DNA from: Flavobacteriaceae bacterium
GTDB taxonomy: Bacteria; Bacteroidota; Bacteroidia; Flavobacteriales; Flavobacteriaceae
Assembly (NCBI GenBank): GCA_027490305.1
Contig: JAIXYI010000010.1
Span: 1-36,189, forward strand
Direction of reading: 5' to 3'
DNA: 36,189 nucleotides
Below, in pieces: positions 21,824 to 30,814 of this stretch (its first letter is position 1; the number at the start of each line of letters is the position of its first letter). The notes beneath the pieces are model-generated. The model was not told the origin of the DNA, ran no database searches, and saw only the letters and a list, made by a program, of their open reading frames with translations. Position numbers and translations under genes: made by a program.

Positions 21824-23968
21824 ATGAAAAAAATAACGTTATTCATCCTCCTGGCGTTATCGGCATTCCCAATGCGGGCCGACGAGGGGATGTGGTTCCT
21901 GATGTTCATCGAGCGTCTCAACCACCGCGACATGGAAAAAATGGGTCTTCAGTTAACCGCTGAAGAAATCTACAGTATCAACCACCACAGCCTGAAAGAT
22001 GCCATCGTGCAGTTCAACGGCGGTTGTACGGCCGAACTGATCTCAAAAGACGGCCTCGTGCTCACCAACCACCACTGTGGGTATGATGCCATCGCCGAGT
22101 TGTCATCGCCTGAACATAACTACCTGAAAGATGGTTATTGGGCACCGAATAAAGCCGGCGAGATGAAACCGTCAAGCCTGTTCGTGCGTTTCTTTGTCCG
22201 TATGGACGATGTGTCGAAACGCATCCTTTCCAAAGTCAACGACACCATGTCGGAGGCCGATCGCGCCAAAGCCATTGCCGACGAAATGAAAGTCATCGAA
22301 AAAGAAAACAACGAAGGCGGCAAATACACCGTCGTCGTGCGTTCCTTCTTTCAGGGCAACGAATTCTACTACTTCGTGTACCAGGATTACAAAGACGTGC
22401 GCCTTGTGGGAACACCACCAGAAAGCGTCGGTAAATACGGTGGTGACACCGACAACTGGGAATGGCCGCGCCACACCGGCGACTTCTCGATGTTCCGTAT
22501 CTATGCCGATAAAGACGGCAATCCGGCCGATTACTCGCCAAATAACGTTCCGTTGCATCCGAAGCACTACCTTCCCGTCAACCTCAATGGGGTGAAAGAA
22601 GGTGATTTCGCCATGATCCTCGGGTATCCGGGCCGCACCAACCGTTGGATGCCGGCTGGTGGTATCGAGCAGAACGTCAAATTCGCCTATCCGGCATGGG
22701 TCGAAGGCGCCAAAACCGGCATGGACAACATGAAGAAGTATATGGAGAAAGACGAAAAAGTCAACCTTCAATATGCCTCAAAATACGCCTCTACCGCCAA
22801 CTACTGGAAAAACCGCCAGGGTATGATCGATGCCCTTACCAAATTCGGTACCGCCAAAGCCAAGGCAGCACAGGAAGCGAAGTTTGATAAATGGGCCAAC
22901 AAACCGGCCAACAAAGCCAAATACGGCAACGTCATCCGCGATATCAATGCCTGGTATGCACTGACAAACGAAAAGGCGCGTCACGACAGCTACCTGCAAC
23001 AGTTGCTGCGCACGACGTCTTTCGGTACCGTTTCCCGTGTGTTCGGTAAACAGCTTGAAGCCTACGCCAACGCCGATGCGACAGTCCGTGCCGGCATGCG
23101 TCCGGATCTCGAAGAGATGATCAAAGGATTCTTCTCAGAAGTGTACCTGCCGGCTGAAAAAGACATCATGGCGGCGCAACTGAAACTCTATTCGACGAAA
23201 GCAACCGGATACACCATCGCACCGATGGTCGACAAGATCGGTAAGGAAAACAACGGTGATTTCACGAAGTATGTAAATGCCATCTACAACCTGAGCATGT
23301 TCACGTCAGAAGATAGAATGATGGCTTTCCTCGACGCGCCGGATGCCGCCCTCGTGACCAACGACCCGGTGTATAAACTGTCAAACGACCTGCTTACGCA
23401 CATGGCGTCGAAGTCAGATGCCATCGCGAAAGCGCAGAACGACTATGAAAAAGCGTTCCGCAACCTGGTAGCCGGACTCCGTGAATCAAAGCTCAACCCG
23501 ATCCAGTATCCTGACGCCAACTCAACCCTGCGCCTGACGTATGGTAAAGTGCGTGCCCTTCCGGCTGACAAGCGCAACGACGCGAAAATCAACAACTACA
23601 CCACCCTCGAAGGCATGGTGAAGAAATACAAAAAAGGCGATGCCGAATTCGACCTGCCACAGTCGATGCTCGACATCTACAAAGCGAAAGACTATGGCCG
23701 TTACGCCGACAAAGCCGGATATATGCCAGTCAACTTCCTGACCGACAACGACATCACCGGAGGTAACTCAGGTTCGCCGGTATTGAACGGCAAAGGCGAA
23801 CTCATCGGTCTCGCCTTCGACGGCAACATCGAAGCCATGGCCGGCGACGTCATCTTCGACAAAAACCTGCAACGCACCATCAACGTCGATATTCGCTACG
23901 TGCTCTGGCTGATCGACAAGTTCAGCGGCGCGAAGCACATCGTCGACGAGATGACGATCGTGAAGTAA
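21824..23968 (+). CDS. S46 family dipeptidyl-peptidase, DPP7-like
   Basis: A 714-aa periplasmic serine exopeptidase that removes dipeptides from oligopeptides. Signal peptide residues 1-19, then the typical mature start 'DEGMW'. The chymotrypsin-like triad is visible: His in 'LVLTNHHCGYDAI' (about 84), Asp in 'EWPRHTGDFSMFRIY' and Ser649 in 'DITGGNSGSPVLNG'. The residue that separates DPP11 (Arg, acidic P1) from DPP7 (Gly, hydrophobic P1) lies 18 residues after the Ser; here it is Gly667 ('LAFDGNIEAMAGD'), so DPP7-like specificity is inferred. ATG 21824 is chosen for the signal peptide; the frame extends 37 residues further without support. A terminator follows. Confidence 0.95.
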   Translation: MKKITLFILLALSAFPMRADEGMWFLMFIERLNHRDMEKMGLQLTAEEIYSINHHSLKDAIVQFNGGCTAELISKDGLVLTNHHCGYDAIAELSSPEHNYLKDGYWAPNKAGEMKPSSLFVRFFVRMDDVSKRILSKVNDTMSEADRAKAIADEMKVIEKENNEGGKYTVVVRSFFQGNEFYYFVYQDYKDVRLVGTPPESVGKYGGDTDNWEWPRHTGDFSMFRIYADKDGNPADYSPNNVPLHPKHYLPVNLNGVKEGDFAMILGYPGRTNRWMPAGGIEQNVKFAYPAWVEGAKTGMDNMKKYMEKDEKVNLQYASKYASTANYWKNRQGMIDALTKFGTAKAKAAQEAKFDKWANKPANKAKYGNVIRDINAWYALTNEKARHDSYLQQLLRTTSFGTVSRVFGKQLEAYANADATVRAGMRPDLEEMIKGFFSEVYLPAEKDIMAAQLKLYSTKATGYTIAPMVDKIGKENNGDFTKYVNAIYNLSMFTSEDRMMAFLDAPDAALVTNDPVYKLSNDLLTHMASKSDAIAKAQNDYEKAFRNLVAGLRESKLNPIQYPDANSTLRLTYGKVRALPADKRNDAKINNYTTLEGMVKKYKKGDAEFDLPQSMLDIYKAKDYGRYADKAGYMPVNFLTDNDITGGNSGSPVLNGKGELIGLAFDGNIEAMAGDVIFDKNLQRTINVDIRYVLWLIDKFSGAKHIVDEMTIVK

Positions 23969-23974
23969 AAAGAG

Positions 23975-24001
23975 AAGGCTGTCGAAAGGCAGCCTTTTTT
24001 T
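23975..24001 (+). terminator. Rho-independent terminator of the S46 peptidase gene
   Basis: AAGGCTG (23975-23981) pairs with CAGCCTT (23990-23996) around an 8-nt loop, followed by a T run, starting 7 bp after the stop. Confidence 0.9.
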
Positions 24002-24040
24002 ATTTCGTTCATTGCAAGTTCATTTTGGGCGTGCCGGCGC

Positions 24041-24064
24041 ACTGCGACTGCGACTGGGACTAAC
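24041..24064. repeat. AGT-word array in the spacer
   Basis: Read on the minus strand the words are AGTCCC, AGTCGC, AGTCGC, AGT, preceded by GTT. The edge ACTAAC on the plus strand is also found at the outer edge of the right inverted repeat at 19544-19549. Confidence 0.6.
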
Positions 24065-24105
24065 GATCGCGCCGTCGGGCTGTCTGCTATAGCCCCTTGC
24101 GCTCA

Positions 24106-24168
24106 GGCGGTTTTGCACCGTCGCCGGTCGCTTCCTGCGGTCGCAACCGCCTGCCGGCAAAACCAGCC
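24106..24168. other. GC-rich hairpin in the spacer between S46 peptidase and A2M genes
   Basis: GGCGGTTTTGC (24106-24116) pairs with GCAAAACC-A-GCC (24157-24168) with one bulged A; a further GC-rich segment lies inside. The surrounding 24005-24221 is markedly GC-rich, has no convincing gene, and may be a dispersed repeat or a structured RNA. Confidence 0.5.
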
Positions 24169-24221
24169 TTCGCGCTACGCGGCTGCCGCGCCCATCCCTC
24201 ACGCAACTTTTGGGTAGGGGG

Positions 24222-27200
24222 CTACTCGTGTGTTTCGATGCGGTCTCCTGACGACCGTCCGGAGAAGGCCGGCGCATACATACTTTCTATGGTCGCAATA
24301 CCAGCCGAGAACTCCCCGGCATTGTTCACCTTCACCTCGTATTCCAATACGTACACGCCTTTGGGCAGGCGTTCGAAGAAATAGTGGGTGGCGGCGTCGC
24401 GGGTGGTTTTGTAAAAACCAAGTCCCTGTAGGTACTGGTACCCGGATAACACGTCTACCGGTTCGAAGCACGAGGCCCGAAGGTCTTTCAAGTGTACGAA
24501 TTCATAATCGTCTTGGGCCGACACAGCAAGTCGCACCACCACACGGTCACCCAACTTAGGTTTTGTGTTGCCCGTTAGCGGCACCGGTTCACCTGACAAT
24601 GGTTTAATGAACAGTTGTTTGCGTACCGATAGTCCACTAGTTGATATTTCTTTGCCGGAATCAATACGTTCGAAATAGTGAAAGAACACACCGCCGTAGC
24701 CCGGCACCTGTGAGCGGTTTGTAATGTCGATTTCGGCCATGTCTGGCTTAATTTCGTCGGCCTTCCATTGCAACTTCACATAGCCGGTTTGGGCCTCTTT
24801 TTCCGTTTCTGCCAGTTTGCGGCTGAGCAGGCGTTCGCTTCCCATTTTGAAATCGGTTTTTCCGCTCACATCGAGCCAAGCGCTTCCCTGCATCAATAGT
24901 GCGTAGATGGCTTCTGTCGTTGCTTTGGTGGTAGGCCAGTTACTGCGTTGGCGGTTACTGACCAACCAAACCTTCATTGCATCTATTGTTTCTTCGTCGT
25001 CGTTTACTTCCGAAAAAGCTTCAATGAGCAGCGCCTGTGTTTCTACGGGAGCCTCATACCAATACCACCCGGGCTTATTGGTGTTCCAGAACATCCCTTT
25101 TTCCCGATCGCGTACGGCCGTTTCCTTCACAGATTGCAGGATGACACGCGCTCCCTCTTTATCTCCATATCGGAAAAGCACGAGGGCCGCGAGCGCCTTT
25201 TCGTACAGGCTGTAGTCCCGCCATTCCTTTCGTATGGAAGCCCGCCACTCGCTTTGTCGCCCGTCTATCGCTGACGGTCCGAAGCCATTGAAGAAACTAC
25301 GCGTGTATAAATAGTGGAGGTCAAACGGACGGAAGTTCCAGCAGGATACACCCCGTAATTTTTCGTTTCGTTGCTGCGCCGCATCCAGAAATCCTACTCC
25401 CTTTTGCACGATGTCCCGTACGGCAGGTGTCGAAAGATCAAGCGCCCCTAATTTCGCAAGGTGACCGAAACCACTGAGGATGTGTTGGGTAATAAAGGCG
25501 TTATCGCTACCGCCTTCAAACCATGGGAATCCGCCTGAAGGCGACTGACGCTGCGCGATGAGTGCGACGAGGCGTGCTGATTCGGCGGCAGTACGGTTGG
25601 GGTCAAAACATGCTGCCAGATGTCGCTTCTTGGCACTTTCGCTTTGTAGGTCATCCATCCAGGGAGTTTCGGCAGCAAGCAGTGCCCGTAGGTCTTCATT
25701 CAATGTCTGGGTCGAGTCGGCCGTTGCCCAACTGTTGAATACCTCCGCTATTTTTGTATTGGAGGCCACTATGTGTGCAGCGAGTTGATTGGCGTAATAC
25801 CGACTGAATGTCTGTTCCGCACATTCATGCTCGAATTCCATCAGATATGGCAACGATTGCAGGGCACTCCAGGCTGGGTTGGCGGTATACTCAACCGTCA
25901 GCAAGTGAGGTTGTGCCGATACGGACGGCTCGGCCAACGCCTGGAGGTGGACGTGTTGGGTCTTGCCTTCCCGCACCCATAGAGGTTGGGTATCGGTCAT
26001 TAGGATTGCATTTTTCAGTACCGGGATGAGGTTCTCTTCGCCGTCTGAGCTTTCTCCCGATTTTGCGACCACCGTATAGCGTAGCCCTGCCAATCCTTCG
26101 GGGATGGTCATTTCCCATGTAACGGTAGTGGCGCCCATGGGCGGTACGTCGAATGCGCGGATGCCGTCGCCAAGACCTGCCCCGCGATCATAAGGTCGTG
26201 ATCCGGCCGCATCGGTGATGCTGAGTCGTGCAATGCCTTTCTTCGCTTCTGGCGAGAGGTTGGCGATACGCGCCTTCACCACCAATCGGTCATTTTCGCG
26301 CACGAATCGCGGGAAGTTGGGGGTGATCATCAGTTCTTTTTGCGTCGTCACCGTAGATTCGGTTATGGTGGAAACCCCTTTTTTGTTGTGTGCCAAAAGG
26401 CGGAACTTCCATTCGGTTGTGGCCTCGGGTGCTTTGAAAGAAACGTGTATCCTGCCGTCAGCGTCGGGTCGCAGGGAAGGTAAGAAGAAAGCCGTTTCCG
26501 AAAAGTCTTTGCGCGGGGTTACTTTCTTAAGCGCTTCCACGGCTGCTTTGGTCGATACGATCACCACACCGTTTGCTGCCCGGCTCCCATACAGGGCAGC
26601 CGCCGCTGCGTCTTTTAGCACTTCGATCGAGGAGATGTCACCTGCGTTAAGTGCCACAAATTGCTCGGGGGAAATTGGAATACCGTCCACAACGTATAAT
26701 GGGAGGTTTTCACTGGCAATGGAACTCCCACCCCTCAAGATAATGCTATTAGTTGCGCCTACCCCTCCGCTTACCTTTAGCCCTGCCACCTGAGATTGGA
26801 GAAGATACATTACATCCTCGGTTGAACTGTTTAGATAGTGCACCGAAGTGGTAGCCGCGTTCGATTTGGCGCGCGACCGTGCGATGTTGTAGCCTTCCAC
26901 TACGACCTCTAAAAGCTGATTTTCATTTTGCTCAAGAGAGATATTGATTTCCTGCGAGTTCACCTTATGTGTTTGCGCCTTCATGCCGATGAACGAAAAA
27001 GTGAGGCTTTCGCCAGTGGCAACCTCGATCTGGTACGTTCCGTCAAGATCGGTTTGGGTCCCTCGCGCGGTTCCTTCCACCGTAACCGACACACCCGGAA
27101 GAGGTTCGCCCTCGTGATCAGTAACGATGCCGAAGCGCGTAAGGGCATTGAATGGTACAGGTGCTTTGCGGGCCAGCATTTGTTTATACAGCGTATTGTT

Positions 27201-30200
27201 GAAGCCTTTGGTGCCCGAAAAATCAAAGCCAAACCACAGAAGTCGCGTGCTTTCATTGCGATAGATGGGCTGTGACAAAGGCGGACTAAGGGTATTGAAG
27301 AAGATGTTTTGGTTGGCGTCGTCCAGTGACCATCGAATCGGAGCGCTACTTTTCACGCGTACATCCATAGACAAGTCGTGCCAATAGGATCGAGCGAATT
27401 GATCCAGTGATTTATCATACATCGAGGCAAGTGCTTCCGTATGGTTGTCTGTGACGCGAAACGACCAGTTCTGCGTGCTTCCGGGGGGAATGAGGCTACG
27501 GAACGATTCGGTCTCAATTGCTATTATTTCTGTATTTGAGAGCAACGGAACTTCCAATGTTTCGGTATAATGCTGGCCGTCAAGGACGGTTTCGCACAGC
27601 ACCATTATTTGATCTTTACATTCTTTAGGAAAGGAAATGACACTCGATTCCTTTTGACCTTTTAGCCTAATGTCCTTTTGTGAAAATACCAGCCCGTCGT
27701 AAAAGCCAATGATGCGCACATAAAGACCGGAGACGGGCGAGGTAACTGCTACCGTAACGAAACCATCATGGGTCGGGTTACGGTTAAGCGCCCGCAACGT
27801 CAGTAGCTGTCCTTTGAAATACGTATCGTTGTGGTTGCGAATACGGATGTCGGCCATGCCGGTTTCCATATAGCCTCTCACGTCCTTTATCTGGAAAGAG
27901 ATTCGGTAGTCGCCGGATGGGTAGGTGGGAAGTAAGCTTAAATCGAGTAGGCCCAACGTGGAGGTTGACACTTCTTTGGTCAGGATGAGTTCCCCGTTTT
28001 CTTCTGGCGGCGCATAATAGCTGCGGTACCTGTGCCAGGCAAAACGCTCGTCACTCGTCTCCAATTCATCCGGAAACAACCTGTTGTATTCGTCCGGCGG
28101 TATGATGGGGCGGTCCGTTTTAGCGAAAGGACGTGGCTTGAAAGCATCCGTATAGGAACGCTGCCGATACACACGTAAAATACCTGTTGTCTGTATGGCA
28201 CGCCCGTTTAGATTAGAGGTGGAAATCGAAGCCTCAAGTGCTTTGGCAGTATCCCATTCGTTCGGCACGTTCATCGTTACGCGACGTGTCCGCGCCGATG
28301 CGTTGAGGTAGGCTGATGCGTCATGACTTTCCCCTGTTATATCGGTTGCTTCCGCTCGCAGCGTGTAAACGATGGTTTTATCTTCCGGAACGCCCGCAAT
28401 ACTATCGAGCGTCTTAAAGCGGACGGAGAATCCCCCTTTTTCGTCGGTGGTAACAAAATCGCGGCGCACAATATCGGCGTCTTTCGGTTGCGGTTTGTCG
28501 AGTTGGGTCGAATATCGGACTACGTAGTTTACCCGGGCGCCCGGCATTGGACTTCCGTCAAACGCACGTAACCTACCCGTTACAGTGGCTGAGTCGCCTG
28601 GTTGCAGCGTTTCCCGAAATGTGTCGAGTACGAGTTCGAATTTGGGGCGTTTGTATTCCTCCACCCTAAAACCGAAATTCGAATCGCGCAAGTAGGTGTA
28701 ATCCCAGAAAGGATGTTCGTCGTTTCGTCGGTCATATTGCGGGTCTTTTTCGGAATCCTCCGGTTCGTCAACTGTAAATCTGTACTCGCCCGTCGCGCCG
28801 TTTTTGTCGGTACTGATTTTATCTGAGAAGGAGCCAAATTCATTCGTCATCAGATCTTTATTGTAGACTTCTTTACCATCCGGATCCTCAACGATTACAT
28901 TGACACGTATGTTGGGTACAACAGCACCTTCGTGTCCTCTTTCGCGCATGAGAATACCTTTAAAAAACACGTCCTGGCCAGGCCGGTAGATGCCGCGGTC
29001 AAAATATACTTCTACTTTCGAATCGAAGTCCTCATCATCCGACTCAGGGCTGTAGTTGCCAATCAGGGGGCGGTAACTGCTGGCTATAGCAAGTGTGTCG
29101 CCTGGAATTGTGATACTAAAGTCCCCTTGGGTAAAAGGAATGACTACTTCACCATCCGCGTCCGAAAGTAGCTTTGTGTCGCCGTACGAAACGATGGCGC
29201 CTCTGATAGGATGACCATCCTGGCGAGCCAGTACCTGCACATACATCCTTTCGTTTGCATTACGGCAAAGCGGAAAAATACGGCTGGCCCGAATCACACT
29301 ATACTTTGGTTCATTTGCTGATGCGTTTTCCCCTATTGGACGTATAGCCAGAAGAAAATGCCCCGTTCCCAGATCGGGAATGACGAGTTCAGTGGAATGC
29401 GGGAGATAGTCAGCTTCTTCCTTAACAAATTCGTAGTCTTTTTTAATGATGGGCTGGCGATTGCCAATCATCGCTTTACCGATACTATCCAACTTGTATT
29501 TTTCCGATGTGAAGCGTTTCCACTGTGCAACCGTAATCCGATAGCAGCTTACCGACGCGCCTGTGAGGTTTTGGTACGATGCGCGAATCCGGAAGGGTTT
29601 TCCAGGTGATACCAGACTGGGAACGTCAACGCCAAGGTTGCGCTGGCGCAACTTTTCTTTTTCCACTACAGCCATCCAATAGGTATTGGATTTTTCCGGG
29701 ACGGCGGTGACACTATCAAGGATGGCCATTCCCTGCCGGTTACGAGCCGCATCAGTAGAGTCTATCCTGTGCCGGTATAGTCTGAAGAGTATTTCTTGTT
29801 TTATTCCTTTATCTTGCGTTTCAAATCGACGTAATGCGTTATAGTACAAGTCTTTCGATGCCACTTTGCCGCTTAGTATCGCCATTCGTTCAAAGCGGTT
29901 TCTGTCGGAAGGATGTAATGCTTCAATTTCCTGCAATGTCGCTATAAGTTGCACCCAATCGTCGGAATCTTCGGGTCGGAAAGCAAACTTCTGGATGAAG
30001 TCTTGGGACGACGAAAAGTACTGTAGCATCGATTCGCCTGACGTAGCTGGGGTGAAATGTAACCGTTCCCGATAAAACTCCAGGTGTTGACGCAATATGT
30101 ACTCAAGCAGTGAAACCTCATCGGCTTTTTCACCTGGGCGGAGGTCAAAAACCTTTATATAGGTCATGAGAGGCGTTTGTTCCAGAAGACGGCGATTGGC

Positions 30201-30650
30201 AATCGATGCCTTCAGGTGTTTTTGGATCTCTGCTTCCATATCCGTCGGTGTCCAGGTTTTCCAATCGGTCGGATCGCTTCCTTCGATACGCTTTCTCGGT
30301 AAGTTCCATCTGTGAGAACGAAGGTGTTGGCGCAGCATTTCGGCATATGAAAGTTCCAAAAGGGCCCGCGAAGGTTCCGACACGAGTTTTAGTTCCTCTT
30401 CAAGTGTTGAGAGGATGCGGGTTTGGGCGTCCGCTTCCAGATCATGCATATACCGGGCACGGTAAAAAAAGCACCGTATGTTTTCTGCTTCGTCTCTCTT
30501 TTTTCGGGCGGCTTTCTGAATAAGCGCCACTTTCTCGTCTGCCGATTGTATCTGCCCCTGATCTTCGAGTTGGTAGATTTCTTCCCATTTGTCTTGGTGT
30601 TGGGCTATCGCTGCGAAGGGAATGAGCAGCCAAAAGAAAAGCTGTTTCAT
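24222..30650 (-). CDS. Giant alpha-2-macroglobulin family protein with inserted carboxypeptidase-regulatory/TonB-plug module
   Basis: A 2142-aa exported protein. Signal peptide residues 1-17 (QLFFWLLIPFAAIAQ); helical N-terminal part to about 340; macroglobulin beta-domains with an MG2-like stretch near 'YFDRGIYRPGQDVFFKGIL'. From about 1175 comes a carboxypeptidase-regulatory-like domain ('GEPLPGVSVTVEGTARGTQ'), then from about 1250-1370 a TonB-receptor-plug-like domain ('LQSQVAGLKVSGG', 'IILRGGSS', 'PLYVVDGIPI', 'SIEVLKDAAAAALYGSRAAN'). The A2M domain follows at once ('FKAPEATTEWKFRLLAHN'). The thioester motif is Cys1610-Ala-Glu-Gln1613, then an alpha-toroid and a C-terminal receptor-like domain. 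The family traps proteases or guards the periplasm. The start fits the signal peptide; the gene is divergent from the porin. Confidence 0.92.
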   Translation of the reverse strand: MKQLFFWLLIPFAAIAQHQDKWEEIYQLEDQGQIQSADEKVALIQKAARKKRDEAENIRCFFYRARYMHDLEADAQTRILSTLEEELKLVSEPSRALLELSYAEMLRQHLRSHRWNLPRKRIEGSDPTDWKTWTPTDMEAEIQKHLKASIANRRLLEQTPLMTYIKVFDLRPGEKADEVSLLEYILRQHLEFYRERLHFTPATSGESMLQYFSSSQDFIQKFAFRPEDSDDWVQLIATLQEIEALHPSDRNRFERMAILSGKVASKDLYYNALRRFETQDKGIKQEILFRLYRHRIDSTDAARNRQGMAILDSVTAVPEKSNTYWMAVVEKEKLRQRNLGVDVPSLVSPGKPFRIRASYQNLTGASVSCYRITVAQWKRFTSEKYKLDSIGKAMIGNRQPIIKKDYEFVKEEADYLPHSTELVIPDLGTGHFLLAIRPIGENASANEPKYSVIRASRIFPLCRNANERMYVQVLARQDGHPIRGAIVSYGDTKLLSDADGEVVIPFTQGDFSITIPGDTLAIASSYRPLIGNYSPESDDEDFDSKVEVYFDRGIYRPGQDVFFKGILMRERGHEGAVVPNIRVNVIVEDPDGKEVYNKDLMTNEFGSFSDKISTDKNGATGEYRFTVDEPEDSEKDPQYDRRNDEHPFWDYTYLRDSNFGFRVEEYKRPKFELVLDTFRETLQPGDSATVTGRLRAFDGSPMPGARVNYVVRYSTQLDKPQPKDADIVRRDFVTTDEKGGFSVRFKTLDSIAGVPEDKTIVYTLRAEATDITGESHDASAYLNASARTRRVTMNVPNEWDTAKALEASISTSNLNGRAIQTTGILRVYRQRSYTDAFKPRPFAKTDRPIIPPDEYNRLFPDELETSDERFAWHRYRSYYAPPEENGELILTKEVSTSTLGLLDLSLLPTYPSGDYRISFQIKDVRGYMETGMADIRIRNHNDTYFKGQLLTLRALNRNPTHDGFVTVAVTSPVSGLYVRIIGFYDGLVFSQKDIRLKGQKESSVISFPKECKDQIMVLCETVLDGQHYTETLEVPLLSNTEIIAIETESFRSLIPPGSTQNWSFRVTDNHTEALASMYDKSLDQFARSYWHDLSMDVRVKSSAPIRWSLDDANQNIFFNTLSPPLSQPIYRNESTRLLWFGFDFSGTKGFNNTLYKQMLARKAPVPFNALTRFGIVTDHEGEPLPGVSVTVEGTARGTQTDLDGTYQIEVATGESLTFSFIGMKAQTHKVNSQEINISLEQNENQLLEVVVEGYNIARSRAKSNAATTSVHYLNSSTEDVMYLLQSQVAGLKVSGGVGATNSIILRGGSSIASENLPLYVVDGIPISPEQFVALNAGDISSIEVLKDAAAAALYGSRAANGVVIVSTKAAVEALKKVTPRKDFSETAFFLPSLRPDADGRIHVSFKAPEATTEWKFRLLAHNKKGVSTITESTVTTQKELMITPNFPRFVRENDRLVVKARIANLSPEAKKGIARLSITDAAGSRPYDRGAGLGDGIRAFDVPPMGATTVTWEMTIPEGLAGLRYTVVAKSGESSDGEENLIPVLKNAILMTDTQPLWVREGKTQHVHLQALAEPSVSAQPHLLTVEYTANPAWSALQSLPYLMEFEHECAEQTFSRYYANQLAAHIVASNTKIAEVFNSWATADSTQTLNEDLRALLAAETPWMDDLQSESAKKRHLAACFDPNRTAAESARLVALIAQRQSPSGGFPWFEGGSDNAFITQHILSGFGHLAKLGALDLSTPAVRDIVQKGVGFLDAAQQRNEKLRGVSCWNFRPFDLHYLYTRSFFNGFGPSAIDGRQSEWRASIRKEWRDYSLYEKALAALVLFRYGDKEGARVILQSVKETAVRDREKGMFWNTNKPGWYWYEAPVETQALLIEAFSEVNDDEETIDAMKVWLVSNRQRSNWPTTKATTEAIYALLMQGSAWLDVSGKTDFKMGSERLLSRKLAETEKEAQTGYVKLQWKADEIKPDMAEIDITNRSQVPGYGGVFFHYFERIDSGKEISTSGLSVRKQLFIKPLSGEPVPLTGNTKPKLGDRVVVRLAVSAQDDYEFVHLKDLRASCFEPVDVLSGYQYLQGLGFYKTTRDAATHYFFERLPKGVYVLEYEVKVNNAGEFSAGIATIESMYAPAFSGRSSGDRIETHE

Positions 30651-30753
30651 GCGTATTGGTTTTGTTTTATCAAGAGTCTCGGATAGCCGGAACGGTTGTC
30701 ACCCTTCCTTATACACCCCGCCGTTTTAAGAAACTTTTTCAGTTTAAATATAC

Positions 30754-30761
30754 TACCTTTG
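30754..30761 (+). promoter_or_regulatory. -7 element of the porin gene
   Basis: TACCTTTG, an exact TAnnTTTG, 54 bp before ATG 30815. No TTG at the expected -33 position. Confidence 0.5.
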
Positions 30762-30814
30762 GGCGCTTAAGGCAAATTATAGCACGAATTCCCTCCGAAA
30801 TTTCCGCCCTCCCG

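Noticed and set aside
22172..22771. 199-residue open frame on the minus strand
   Set aside because: Antisense shadow within the S46 peptidase gene; no domain words.
24020..24277. Arg/Ser/Pro-rich minus-strand frame in the GC-rich spacer
   Set aside because: Composition typical of random GC-rich frames; overlaps the end of the A2M gene in another frame.
30656..30814. Upstream extension of the porin
   Set aside because: It would place a signal peptide in the middle of the protein and covers the -7 element at 30754.
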